Assembly: GCA_029891385.1 (NCBI GenBank)
Contig: CM057231.1
Coordinates: 64,959,103 to 65,023,102, forward strand
Length of the DNA stretch: 64,000 bases
Source: Erythroxylum novogranatense
Taxonomy: Eukaryota; Streptophyta; Magnoliopsida; Malpighiales; Erythroxylaceae
Direction: 5' to 3'
The notes below the pieces were generated by a model. It made no database searches. It was not told where the DNA came from and saw only the letters and a program-made list of their open reading frames with translations. This document shows positions 48,130 through 59,848 of this stretch, piece by piece. The translations under genes were made by a program, and so were the position numbers. Each line of letters starts with the position of its first letter. Within the stretch, counting starts at the first letter, position 1.

Positions 48130-50663
48130 TGTTGGGCTCTGGAATCATCTCGCTTCCAGATCCCCACATTCGGAGTCATAAGACGTGAGTAAACTCATTT
48201 CTTCAACTTATACACGTACTTTAATTCATGCAAACTTTTTCAAGTTAATATCAAAAACTATAAATTCCTATGGAGAGATATAAGAATGTGTTAGGAAACT
48301 ATTTCTTTAAAAATTAAGTCATTTGGAGTCGGATGGAGAAGTTATGGCCAAAAGAATCAAACATGATTTTGCCCTCAATCATATTGCACCCATTATGGCA
48401 AAATTGACATCACATTCACTAAATATATTGGATTAAGGCTATCTTTGGACGGTTTCAAAGAGGACTTCGAGATCTACAACTTTCTTGAAGACCTAAAAAA
48501 GAGATTTTGTCATTTAGAGGGTCAAAATCTCGAATTTCCAAAGGTGTAGATGGGTCAGACGAAGTGATTCAGTTTCAGATGAAAGGACTCAGTCTAAGAC
48601 TGCATCAGACGAAGGGATTTAGTCTGAGAATGAATCAAAAAAAGGGACTCGGTCTAAGACTGAATCAGATGAAGGGATTTAATCTGAGACCAAATCAGAC
48701 AAAGGGAATCAATCTGAGACGAAATCAAATGAAGGAACTCAATCTAAGACAGAATCAGACGAAGGGGCTTAGTCTAAGACTGAATCAAATGAAGGGATTC
48801 ATTCAAAACTAAATTAGATGAAGGAACTTCTACGGGTTATTCCTCGCATCAACAAAAATTCTAAATCACTTCAATTACTATAGTTGTTCCGTATATGCAT
48901 CCTCTGTGACATCCTAACTTGGATTGGTCATAAATCTCGACTCCGAAATCTAAAAATCACATACTTTATACCATTAGGAAGCTAAAACGATAAACTACAA
49001 ATTTATAGAAGATAAATTTAGCTAATTCAGCCTAGATTATTCCATATTTTCCTTGGATGTCAAAACACAATTTCTACACCTATGAGAAGATTGAAAAAAA
49101 ATGCAGTGTAAAGAGTTAGAAAGTCATATGCAAAAAAACAATCATACTTAATTTACAAATCCAAACACAATTTACTTTAATTACAAATCAACATACACAT
49201 CAATAGCTTAATACAAGTATAAATGGATGCTCAATGTTTGATATGATTATAAAGCTAACCAAAAATGATCTAACTAACTTAGTTACAAAAGTCTCTAACT
49301 ATCTTGGAGTTTTCGATGCCTTGCGAAGATTGCTAACCTTCTCGTTCTGCACCTGAGGATTGGAAAAATATTGGATTAAGCTACAACGCTCAGTGGTTAA
49401 TATATTTATAGCCATCGTTAATTTACCACAAATTCAAGAATTTGTATATATATATCTAGCAATTCAATCATTCCCCAATTTAGCTCCAAAACTCATAATT
49501 AAGCAGTTAATACATAACACATAACATAAACTTTAACCATTAAGCAAATCATTCAAATGCATTATACTTAACAATTCAAAGATGCAATGCATAACAAATG
49601 GCTCGAGAGGTCCCATGGGTATGAAATGGAAAAACTGAAGTTTATACCATGAGCAAAATAAGTCCATTTTTGGAGCTCATATGTCACAAGTGGGCAACCG
49701 GGAGAAGGCTCTTGTCTTCTTACATGTGACGAACGAAATGGTTCCTCTCTCACCCAAATAAAAGCACATATTCATTTTATCATATGCTCATACTTTCATG
49801 CTTTTTTCCTTCTTTTCATTTAATTCAAAATGTTATAACCTCTTTCAAGGTATAACATAAACACAAGGCATCATGCATTTTCCGTCAAATCACAACAATT
49901 CAATTTCAAGCAATCAACATACACACACATAGGTAAGAATTTGCCTAATTACACAATAGCTATAAATAAATTACCCACCTAATTTTCCTTGCAAAAATCC
50001 AACTCAAGGTTGTCTTCCCTCTTGCTTTTTGGTAGGATTCTCTTGGTATCCTAAAAAAACCAAGGTTCCATAAAACAATATTCTAATAAAATTCATAATC
50101 TTTAATAATCACAAAAATGCAATAAATACAAATTAAGCTTAAACCTCATCTTCTTTCATCACAACCCATTCTCTACTTCTTTCTCTACCTAAACAAGAAA
50201 GAAAGCTGAACTTACCTTGGACAAGCTTGATTCTTTCTCCTTCCACATTTTCTTTCTCCTTCCCTAGTTTCTCTCTTGACTCTCTTCTTTTCTTTCTTTC
50301 TTCTCTACGTTTTTCTCCTCTCTTCTTTTCTTCTCATGATTTATTCTTCTCTTCTTTCTTATTCAAGACACTTTTTATCCTTTTCTTTCAAAAATAACCC
50401 TCTTCTTTGATTGTCCTTCCAATTTTTACCCTTCTTTCATTTGATCTACTAACTCCTTTAATCCACTAATCACCATACTATACTCTAATTTAGTTCTAAT
50501 ATTTCTATACAAAATTCTAATTTCTACTCATGCCCACTTAATTAATAACTCAATTCTAAGAAAATAAAATTAAAACTAAAAAATAACAAAAATAAATAAA
50601 TCATAAATAAATAATTAGACAAATAATCAATAAGTTAGAAACAAAAAGTTTCGAGGTCCAACA
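48130..50663 (-). repeat. G4 5' LTR (2.5 kb)
   Basis: Minus strand starts TGTTGGACCTCGAAAC at 50663 and ends CAGAGCCCAACA at 48130, a good terminal inverted match (TGTTGG...CCAACA). The gag that follows is in the same orientation. The matching 3' LTR is not in the window. Contains a 30-bp minisatellite. Confidence 0.75.
48537..48815. repeat. 30-bp minisatellite in G4 LTR
   Basis: About nine units of 30 bases built on AATCAGACGAAGGGATT and AGTCTGAGACTG. Since 30 is a multiple of three, the plus strand stays open and spells a 10-residue repeat (KGLSLRLNQM type). That frame is antisense to the element and is not treated as a gene. Confidence 0.8.
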
Positions 50664-51633
50664 TTCCATATTCGAAAACACCTTAATAACACCTATCTTT
50701 AACATGAATTCCTTAACAATTATACTTCAAATCCCAACTTAAATCACCCCTACAACAGCCCATAAGCTACCATTTTTGTACATGCAAAAACAGAATAAAA
50801 AAGTACCCAAGTTTATGCAGAAATTTCCAACACAATTCATCATCAATATCATATACAATTCATCCCAATTTCATCATCATAAATTCTCTATTATAACATG
50901 ACATAAATACCAATATTTTAATTACTTGTCTAGCTCAAATTACAGCTCAAAGATGAAGCTAATTCAGTTCTTCATGCATGCAAAAATCATCACGAATTCA
51001 AGGTAACAACAGCTTGGTTTTTGTCTAAAGCGATGGTTAACAATAATATAATTCTTTAACCATCTTGTGAAGGGTAAAAACATGGATTCTTGGTGTAGAA
51101 ATTATACACAAACATAGAAAAAATACAGGGATCTAAGGCTGAGAGAGTTTCGGTGGTGTAAGAAGAATAAGAAGAAGAAATGAGCATAACTAAAATCACT
51201 CTACAGAAACTTAACACCTTAAATGTTAGGTGTCTCCATATTACTATGGCATAAGTCCCTAAACATGTTCTCCATTTCTCTTGCATAGTTGCAAATGTCA
51301 CCATTAAGCCAGGTCATTTTTCACCCACTCATTGCTGCCATATGTCAATTAATTAGCAATGCCATTTGTCACTTAATTTTCTATGCCAATTGTCACCAAT
51401 TTATAGGCTTAGTCATCCTAATTTTTTATATGTTAATTTGTCTTACTATTTGGCATTTTTCCTTGACCAAATGTACATTTTAATTCATCAATTTTTTGAT
51501 TGTAACAATAAATTCCAAGTTTATTAATTATAGTCCACCAAACCAAAATTCAAGACATAAACAATACACAATTCACATCATTATCATTTTAAACCTCCAT
51601 GTTAGTTTTCTTCTTGAAAATTCATTTGCACCC
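50664..51633. other. Unclassified AT-rich sequence
   Basis: Flank outside the G4 LTR. No supported gene. Near 51335-51400 there are three imperfect repeats of ATGCCAtTTGTCAC type, a style seen in LTRs, so it may be an old LTR remnant. No boundary can be shown. Confidence 0.4.
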
Positions 51634-51987
51634 TATGGGAGTACTATAAAGGCAATCACCTTTAGCACTTATTGTACAAATCATTTTACGATTAATAAAG
51701 GCATTTTTCATTATTTCGATGTTCTTATGTTTAGGGATTTGATGTTGATATTGAATTGATTTAATGAAGTCCTTGATACAAAACATAGCATGGAGGAAAT
51801 CATGATGAGATCATGATAATGAGATTCCTATCATGTGTAATTATGTTAACATCTAAACTTTCCCTAGTCATAAGATTAATGAGATGGGATATCATTAATC
51901 CGGATAAATTAACACATGTTATACTCCTTGATTGTATCAAGCAGTAAATCTCATAAGCTGTAGACATGAGTTATTTAGAGTTAACAT
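51634..51987 (+). repeat. Older Copia LTR, left fragment
   Basis: Diverged copy of the first ~350 bases of the C1 LTR (AAAGGCAATCACCTTTAGC, CCTATCATGTGTAATTATGT, TCCTTGATTGTATCAAGCAG). It breaks at 51987 where C1 inserted and resumes at 61634. Confidence 0.85.
51983..51987. other. Target-site duplication of C1 (left)
   Basis: AACAT, matched exactly at 61634-61638. Removing C1 and one copy rejoins the older Copia LTR. Confidence 0.88.
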
Positions 51988-53799
51988 TGTTAGAGTAGTG
52001 CCCTAAAGGCAATCGCCTTTAGCGCGTTTTGTACAAAATTGTGTACATTCTTTATAAATAAATAAAGAAAGGCATATTTCATTAATTTGATGTTCATTAT
52101 TTATGAATGGATATTGATCTATAAGAAAATTAATGAAGTCCATGATATATGACATAGCATGAAGGAAATTATGATGTGATCATACTACTGAGATTCCTAT
52201 CATGTGCAATTATGTCAGTATCTAAATTATTCCTAGTCATAGGATTACTGAGACTGGACATCGGTAATCCGAAAAGACTAGCACATCTCAAGCTCCTTGA
52301 TTTGATCAAGCAGTGGATCTCAGAAACTGTACATAAGAGATATTTAGGGTTGAGATGTGGATGCTTACTAGAGGTAGTAAGTACATTGGTTGACCTGCTA
52401 TGAGATCATCACATGGATGTACTATTCTAATGTCAGTGATAATCTCATCATAGCAATGGTGTAAATATCCTTAGACTTGAGGTACTCAAGGATATCTTGG
52501 ATGTTGATTCTGTGCTTTGACTCCATTCCTTGTTGCCTCACAGAGGTCGCTCATAGGGTGGTGATTGGAGTGCAGTTTGAGGTATTGAAGGTAATTGAGT
52601 AGCCAATAGAGGATTCACCACTTCTGTGATAGCAGAAGATGATACCCATGGCCTCTTGTCAGGGTCATTACTTGGAAATCTCTGATCAGAGTACATATGT
52701 CATGAAGAGTGTCTTCGTTGACATATTTAGTATTAAGTAATGAGTCCCAGGACAAGAACTGAAATCACTTGGACTAGATTTGACATACTCAGTCTAGTGA
52801 GAGTTGACACATTGCCCATACTCATAACCAAGTGGGGTATAGCATGGTGAAAGGACGAATTGCACGGTAATTGTCTATGGAAAGGTTCGTGATATGGTCC
52901 ATGATGAATATAGCTTCATTCGTCAAACCAATTACTTTCCGGTCAATTGGGGGTCATGATGTGTTGCTAGATACCGCTCATGACTTGCTCAGATTAAGTG
53001 TTAATCTAAGTGGCCAACATAACCGGGAACCTAATGGGTCACACGCATAAGAGTGTCTCGGAGAATTTGTAAAATAGTTTTGGATAGAGATCCAATATAT
53101 GGAGAGCAATCGGATTAAATGGATCCCGATGAGATCGAGATATGTCCCGATGTGATCGCGACATTGATATTGCTGAAAAGGGTTTTCGGGAGTTTTTCCA
53201 TACCGGGACCCGGTAGGACCGACCCCAGTGCGACTGGACCGCTTCAGCAATTATATGCATATATATATATATGATTAATTAATTAAATAATTAATTAATA
53301 TATATATATATGGTGTGTACGTGGATGGAGGAAAGGAGCTTTAGAAGCTTCCTTTATTTTGCTTAGTCATTAAGAAATTAAATGACTAAAAGACAAAATG
53401 ATGAAGAGGAAAGATGAGGATTTTCGTTGATGATATAAAAGAACAAAAGAAGGAGTTCTTCGTGGGTTTATCAAGGAAGAAGGAAAAGAGTTTCATCTTT
53501 CAAGCTCTCCATCGATCATCTTCATCTTTCAAGCTTCTTCTCCATCTTTTTCCAAGCTCTCCAGAACAAAGGTAAGATCTAGCAGTCTTTACTTTGTACT
53601 AGCTATTCCCGGTTCAAAGGGTTTTTCCCGGTTAGGTTTTCCGATCTCTGCGTGGATACCGTTAGAGACGGTCTCCTTTGGTCGTTTTGGTTTGACTTTG
53701 TTATATAGTCACATGGATCACGGCTTTGAGAAGGTCCCGAATAAAAATTTTGTTTTCCGCTTGCAAGGCATGTGATGCTCACACCGGGATTTTCCTACA
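51988..53799 (+). repeat. C1 5' LTR
   Basis: TGTTAGAGTAGTGCCC to TTTTCCTACA, 1812 bp. An AT run at 53253-53310 (with TTAATTAATTAA) differs from the 3' LTR, which has a plain (AT)n. TATAAAAG at 53434-53441 is the likely TATA box. Confidence 0.92.
53434..53441 (+). promoter_or_regulatory. Putative TATA box, C1 5' LTR
   Basis: TATAAAAG, conserved at 61263-61270 in the 3' LTR. About 365 bases before the LTR end, a usual distance. Confidence 0.5.
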
Positions 53800-53800
53800 G

Positions 53801-53813
53801 TGATATCAGAGCC
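53801..53813 (+). other. Primer-binding site, Met tRNA-like (C1)
   Basis: TGATATCAGAGCC begins two bases after the LTR end. One mismatch to the common TGGTATCAGAGCC. Confidence 0.8.
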
Positions 53814-55947
53814 ACTTGTGTCGTATATAACGAAGAAACCATAACTAGGTCGGAGTTCCTTATTGCTTGTGACGATGATGCATGTTGATTGAGTGAATTT
53901 CGAATTCAGTATAGAGATTATGTTTTTGAAATTTTCTTGCCCAGATATGTTCACAAGATGTTTTTGTATATGTCTGTGGAAGCTCAGAATTTATCAATTT
54001 GATTTGATATGGTTTTGCTAATTTATTCCCTAATGTTCTGGTTGCTGTCTTTGTACACATTCATTGGACAGGCATGCTTATAAATTCGAGAATAAATTGT
54101 AGAAAAAAAATTTCGGATTTTCTTTCACCGAAATGTCTCTAAGATGTTTATTAATGTCTATGAGAAATGAAAAATGTTTTCAAGGTGATTTACTATTTAT
54201 TTGAGAATTTATGGTGTGCTGCTGGGAATAACTGTGTTGAGGAACACAGATTCTACATTAGCTTTGTTGCTAAGGTTGGATGAGTTTTTGTTGGAAATAA
54301 ATCCTGAAAAAATTCATGAAGCATGTTGGGAACATGTTGTAACCTCTGTAATGTTCTCAGAATTTATTGAAATTGTTTCAATGAGTTGTTCAAGCAAAAC
54401 ACAGAACTTGGCAGTTTTGAGAAAGTTGCTGGAGCTATTTTGTTTGAAATGAAAAATTGTGTATTTCTTAATTCCAATGCCTTGGATCATTTTTAATGTG
54501 ATTAAAAATGTGTTACATTGATTTTGTATGCTTGCCTAAATGATTTTCTTGAAATTGGGTTTCCAAACAATTTAGGATGTCAAATGTGTCTCATTAGCGT
54601 CTCGTTAGTATATTCCCTTATCTTGATTGTTTTGGCCGTCACAAATTTTGTGACAGGTGCCGAAGTAGTCTTGATAAAGTGTAGACTACCTAGAGATACT
54701 TAGGGTGATAGTTTGATATTCTCAAATTGTTTGGAAATCTAAATGAATAAGAGTGTATTCATCAATTTCAAGTTTCATGTATGGTTTGACTATATATGGT
54801 AAGCATGCTACAATGAAAGTGTTTCATTGGTACATCATAATAAAGGATATTACACTTGGTATTGTGAATTTGAACTACACGGATTGAGAAATTAGCCGAT
54901 TAGAGAGCAGGCCAAATCGATCATTGGAACATGCACCACCGACCGGCACTTCAATTCCATCATTGGAACATGCACCAATCATTAGCACATCCATTCGATC
55001 ATTGGAACATGCACCATCATTGGAAAGTGCACATAATCCATCGATCTCATGGAACATGTACCAATCATTTGGGCGATACCTGATAACCTATAGTAGTCGA
55101 TTAGCATAAGTTCCAATCGATCAAGCATGCACCGATCATTAGAACATGCACGATCGACTACAACAACACTTGAGAGGTGGGATGATGGATGATTTTAGGT
55201 ATAGATTCAATGTGATTGATGAATTGCCCTAAATCATTCCATATAGTCATGGTGACTATAATCCTATAGCTTGGAGAAGAAGATGATGAGACCTGAAAAC
55301 CCTCACACATCATATGAAAACTAACGCCTTCCATTAATATGGGGAGAACCAGAGTTCTTTTAGAGTTGGGTTGTTGGGTAAACCTAAGCTCGCTCTATAC
55401 GGATATGTTCGAACCATGAAAATAAGATTTTCATATTAATGGGTCGGTTTTCACTAGAAGCGTTGATTTGTTGAGTAAACTCAAGGTCAACGTGGACAGA
55501 GGTGAAATTGGGTAGTGTACATCAGATGTACGCGCATCAAGAGTTGATAACCCAATGAGTGTGCATACATCACGAGTTGATAGCACTAGTCAATAGTTGC
55601 ATCTATGAAGCAAATGGTATGACCAATACCCGCCGATAGATCTAAGGTGGCTTGTTGGGTAAACCCAAGGTCATTTTAGTAATGTCGGATATCTATGATG
55701 CAATTGGTATGACCGATACCTACCGATTGACCTAAGGTGGCTTGTTGGGTAAACCCAAGGTCATTGTTAGTAATATCGGATATCGACCCACTAGGACATT
55801 TTATCATAATGTTTCTTGGATTCGTACTGAAGGTTATGGATTCTTTGAAACTAGTGGGAGCCATATGCATGACATGCAAGTCCTTATGATCATGCATTTA
55901 ATTATATTCTAACATTCTTTCTCTCTTTCTCTTTAGGTTGATTGAAG
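53814..55947 (+). other. C1 long leader with internal repeats
   Basis: 2.1 kb between primer-binding site and gag. Small frames at 54201-54452 and 54518-54703 have no recognisable domain. 54910-55160 has about six copies of a motif near CGATCATTGGAACATGCACC. 55610-55775 has two ~91-bp units containing GGTGGCTTGTTGGGTAAACC. Such long leaders may hold packaging and translation signals; nothing specific is shown. Confidence 0.7.
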
Positions 55948-56720
55948 ATGACTTCAAGTGTGAACTTGCCGCTAAACTTGGACTCAAACAAATTAAGCTG
56001 GACCAAATTTTCTCGATTGGTGAGAAATCTGAGAATTGTTCTCGATCGAGGAACTGGATATGTCCTTGATGTTCCACTTCCCGATCCACTGCTTGTTGAT
56101 GCTTGATGAGGATCGAAAGTTTATCAAGCATCTCAAAGACGGTGACATAGCAACTGTATTATGCTTGCCTCGATGTCACCAGAGCTGCGAAGCGGCATGA
56201 GTCTATGGATGCTCATACCATAGTGTTTCATCTTAGGGAGCTGTTTGATGAGCAAGCTCGATCGAAAGGTTCGAGACCTCGAGGTTACTCTTCACTACTA
56301 AGATGACTCGTGTTCATCTGCAGCTCGATATGCAATCAAGATGAATGGGTATATAAGAGGTTGGCTGTCTTAGGTTTTGTCATGGATTATGAATTAAGTT
56401 TTGACTTAATTCTAGTTGGATGTCGATAGTTATTCACAGTTTGTGTTAAACTATCGGATGAACCAAATATCCACGACAATCCCTGAGTTGATCAATCTGC
56501 TCAAGACAGCAGAGCAAGCTATCAAGAAGGATAGCAAGGCCGTGCTTATGGTGGACTCTTCTTCCGGTTCCAAGAAAAAGCGAAGAAGAAAAGGTCTAAG
56601 AAACCGAAAGGAAGTATAGCGAAGAAGAAACCAAAGAGACGCACTAAAGGAACTTGCTTCCATTGTTGCAAGACTGGCCACCGGAAGAGGAACCGTAAAG
56701 TCTATCTGGAAGAATTGAAG
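55948..56720 (+). pseudogene. C1 gag (UBN2-type), frame-broken
   Basis: ATG at 55948 follows a CT-rich tract ending TTTAG. The first 52 codons (MTSSVNLPLNLDSNKLSWTK, LRIVLDRGTGYVLDVPLPD) match Copia gag N-termini, then a frame break. Later pieces include MDAHTIVFHLRELFDEQARS-like text near 56210 and an open frame 56416-56619 with QFVLNYRMNQISTTIPELIN and a basic KKKRRRKGLRNRK run. The zinc knuckle at ~56655 reads CFHCCKTGHRKRNR, with Arg in place of the final Cys. Confidence 0.85.
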
Positions 56721-56784
56721 CGAAGAAGGCATCGATGCCTCGACTTCTTCGTATGTTTGTCATTGAGGTTAATCATGCTTCGAT

Positions 56785-56975
56785 CATAACATATGGGTAT
56801 TAGATACCGGTTGTGGCTCACATATGCAATGATATGCGGGCCTCGTGGACGATGACAACTCATGAAGGAGAACTAGACTGCGTGTGGGAAATGGAGCAAG
56901 AGTTCTTTGCATTAGCCGTAGGCACTTACTTTTTGTCACTCCCACTGGGCTTGTAATTAAATTGGATGAATGTTA
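56785..56975 (+). pseudogene. C1 protease, frame-broken
   Basis: WVLDTGCGSH near 56789 is the Copia protease active site (D-T-G). A ~2-base deletion immediately after puts a stop in frame. Downstream, LRVGNGARVLCI and LVIKLDECYFVLY segments follow. Protease would process gag-pol. Confidence 0.75.
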
Positions 56976-58060
56976 TTTTGTACTGTATTAACAAAGAACA
57001 TATTATGCATTTCTTGTTTAAATAGAGCTGGTTTCCATTTGACTTTTAGTAACAATGGTTGTTCTATTAGTTTGAATGGAATGTTTTATGGTACTGGTAC
57101 ATTATGCAATGGAATTTACATATTAGATATGTCACATCCAATAATGAATGTCAATGACACGAAAAGACATAAACGAGATAATTTAAAATCAACTTACTTA
57201 TGGCATTGTCGCCTTGGCCATATAAATGAGAGACGCATAGCTAAGCTCCATAAGAGTGAAAGTTTAGGGTCATTTGATTATGAATCATATGACACATGTG
57301 AATCTTGTTTATTAGGCAAGATGACTAAGTTGCCCTTTAAGGGAAAGGGTGAACGAGCGACTGGAGTATTAGACCTAATATATTCAGATGTATGTGGTCC
57401 GATGTCCATCCATGCTAGAAGTGGTTCTCTTTACTTCATTACCTTTATCAATGATTATTCTCGATATGGGTACCTGTATCTGATGAGATACAAATCTGAA
57501 GCATTTGAAAAGTTCAAACAATTCAGAAATGAAGTAGAAAACCAACTTGGGAAAAGTATCAAGTCATTATGATCTGATCGTGGTGGGGAATACTTAGACC
57601 AACAGTTTTTGGATTATCTCAGAGATAATGGGATTTTATCTCAATGGACTCCTCCTTACACACCACAGCATAATGGTGTGGCAAAAAGGAGAAATCGAAC
57701 CTTGTTAGACATGGTACGATCAATGATGGGCTTTGCAAAGTTACCAAAATCCTTTTGGGGATATGCAATCGAGACAGTTGTTTACTTGTTAAACAGAGTT
57801 CCATCGAAGACAGTTGATGTTACTCCATATGAGATGTGGACTAACAAAAGACCCTATCTTACTCATTTGAAAGTTTGGGGTTGTCCTGTTTATGTGAAGC
57901 GGACACAGTCAGGTAAACTTGATGCAAAATCTGACAAGTGTTTGTTCGTAGGATATCCTAAAGAAACAATGGGATATCAGTTCTACCTTGCTGAGGAATA
58001 AAAGGTGTTTGTTTCAAAGCATGTTGTCTTTTAGAGAAAGAGTTTCTTTTACAAGAAGGC
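56976..58060 (+). pseudogene. C1 GAG-pre-integrase and integrase, catalytic Glu replaced
   Basis: Frame from about 56970 to 57572: LWHCRLGHINERRIAKLHK with CESCLLGK (zinc-binding HHCC), then LDLIYSDVCGPMS (first Asp) and FINDYSRYGYLYL. A TGA near 57570 precedes SDRGGEYLDQQF (second Asp). Frame 57609-58001 gives TPPYTPQHNGVAKRRNRTLL. Exactly 35 residues after the second Asp the expected Glu is Lys, so DD35E reads DD35K. That and the stop make it inactive. The element-DNA joining role is known for the family. Confidence 0.9.
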
Positions 58061-58229
58061 GGTGGGAGCAAAATAGAACTTGAAGAAGTTCAAGATCTGC
58101 TACAGATGCGATCAATCGCTGAACACAAATCGTGACTCATACGGATGAAGTAACATTCAACCTTCTACAACACACGAAGTTCGTAGGTCACATAGGATAC
58201 GCTTTGTTCCCGAGAGATATGGATTTCTC

Positions 58230-59210
58230 GTGAATGAACAGGATGACGTATTGCTCATAGAGGATGATGAGCCTACCACCTATGAAGAGGTTCTGAAGAG
58301 TTCAGAGTCTGAGAAATGGCTTCAAGCCATGAAGTCAGAAATGGATTCCATGTATGAAAACCAAGTATGGTCTTTGGTTGAGGCACCCGAAGGAATTAAA
58401 CCCATAGGGTGCAAATGGGTTTTCAAAAAGAAAACCGACATGGGTGATAATGTAATTACCTATAAAGCAAGGCTTGTGGCTAAAGGTTTTCGTCAAAGAC
58501 AAGGAGTTGACTACGACGAGACCTTCAGCCCAGTAGCAATGTTTAAATCCATTAGAATACTCCTAGCCATTGCCACTCATTATGATTATGAGATATGGCA
58601 AATGGATGTGAAGACAGCTTTCTTAAATGGGAATCTAGCTGAGGATGTGTATATGACACAACCTGAGGGCTTCATCTCCTATGATGGCGAAAAGGTATGC
58701 AAACTTCAGAAATCCATCTATGGATTGAAACAAGCATCCAGGAGTTGGAATATCCGTTTTGATGAGGTAATCAAAGAGTTTGGTTTCTCACAAAATCCGG
58801 ATGAACACTGTGTGTATAAGAAGGTTAGTGGGACTGCAATCGTATTCCTTGTGCTGTATGTAGATGACATATCATTGCTAGGAAACGATGTCTCGATGCT
58901 ACAATCAGTCAAGATTTGGTTGTCCAAACAATTTTCCATGAAAGACCTTGGTGAAGCAACTTATATCCTTGGGATAAAAATCTATAGAGATAGATCAAAA
59001 AGGTTGCTTGGTCTTTCACAATCAATGTACATAGACAAGATGCTAAAGAGGTTTAGCATGGAACAATCCAAGAGAGGTACCTTCCATCACTCATGGGATA
59101 ACACTCGAAATCTATGTGTCCTAAGACACAAGATGAGAGGATCTTGCATAGATATGATCCCGTATGCATCTGCGGTAGGATCTATCATGTACGCAATGTT
59201 ATATATCTGA
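58230..59210 (+). CDS. C1 reverse transcriptase (RVT_2), open but 3' end out of frame
   Basis: A long frame of 326 codons. Motifs: YEEVLKSSESEKWLQAMKSE, GCKWVFKKK, YKARLVAKGFRQRQGVDYDE, WQMDVKTAFLNGNL (first catalytic Asp), EDVYMTQPEGF, KSIYGLKQASRSWN and LYVDDISLLGND (YVDD at residues 210-213). SKQFSMKDLGEATYILGIKI follows. Residues after about 285 leave and re-enter the usual reading through small indels, and the frame ends at 59210 before RNase H. Part of a polyprotein, so the ATG is internal and not a true start. Confidence 0.9.
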   Translation: MNEQDDVLLIEDDEPTTYEEVLKSSESEKWLQAMKSEMDSMYENQVWSLVEAPEGIKPIGCKWVFKKKTDMGDNVITYKARLVAKGFRQRQGVDYDETFSPVAMFKSIRILLAIATHYDYEIWQMDVKTAFLNGNLAEDVYMTQPEGFISYDGEKVCKLQKSIYGLKQASRSWNIRFDEVIKEFGFSQNPDEHCVYKKVSGTAIVFLVLYVDDISLLGNDVSMLQSVKIWLSKQFSMKDLGEATYILGIKIYRDRSKRLLGLSQSMYIDKMLKRFSMEQSKRGTFHHSWDNTRNLCVLRHKMRGSCIDMIPYASAVGSIMYAMLYI

Positions 59211-59834
59211 GACCGATGTATCATATGCTCTAAGTGTTACGACGAGATACCAATCGGATCTGGTGAGGGTCCTTTGGGTGGTATCAAGCATATCTGAAGT
59301 ACTTGCGAAGGACTAAGGATGTTTTCTTGATATATGGAGATGGAGATCTCAAAGTGTGCGGGTATCTGATGCGGTTTTCAATCGATAAGGATGATTCCAA
59401 ATCCCAATTAGGTTACATATTCACACCGAGCGGCGGGCGATCGGTTGGAAGAGTTCAAACAAGAGACGCATCGTTGATTCAACGATCGAGGCGAGTACAT
59501 TGCCTCTTCGACGCAAAGAAAGGAAGCGGTTTGGATCAAGAAGTTCATTACTGAACTTGGTGTGGTTCCTAGCAGTGATGGGCCCATACAGTTGTATTGT
59601 GACAACAATGGGGCTATTGCACAGGCGAAGGAACCAAGGTCTCATCAACGATCCAAACACGTACTCCGCAGATATCACCTGATTAAGGAGATCATTGGTC
59701 GAGGTGATGTACAGATAGAGAGAATTCCCACATAGCAGAATATTGCTGATCCGTTGACAAAGCCATTGTCACAGAAGAGTTTTGATTCTCATGTACTACT
59801 TTATGGTATTAGATATCAAGGCGATTGGCTTTAG
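59211..59834 (+). pseudogene. C1 RNase H, frame-broken
   Basis: Pieces of Copia RNase H in several frames: LRRTKDVFLIYGDGDLKV near 59310, SDKDDSKSQLGYIF-like near 59390, ELGVV/SSDGPIQLYCDNN near 59560-59610 and QNIADPLTKPLSQKSFDSH near 59740. TAG at 59832-59834. The breaks sit where CAG/CTG/CCG would be expected to read CG. Degrades the RNA strand in reverse transcription by family. Confidence 0.85.
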
Positions 59835-59837
59835 GTC

Positions 59838-59847
59838 AAGTGGGAGA
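59838..59847 (+). other. Polypurine tract of C1
   Basis: AAGTGGGAGA just before the 3' LTR start at 59849. Confidence 0.75.
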
Positions 59848-59848
59848 T

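Noticed and set aside
48507..48812. 101-codon frame with a 10-residue repeat
   Set aside because: Explained by a 30-bp minisatellite inside an LTR, antisense to the element.
50664..51633. Possible host gene next to G4
   Set aside because: No frame with domain or splice structure; AT-rich, with LTR-like short repeats.
54201..54703. Two plus-strand frames in the C1 leader as accessory genes
   Set aside because: No recognisable domain, ordinary composition, and no evidence beyond being open; left as part of the leader.
54910..55160. Regular short repeats resembling a CRISPR array
   Set aside because: Units are imperfect and spacers irregular, within a plant Copia leader; no cas genes.
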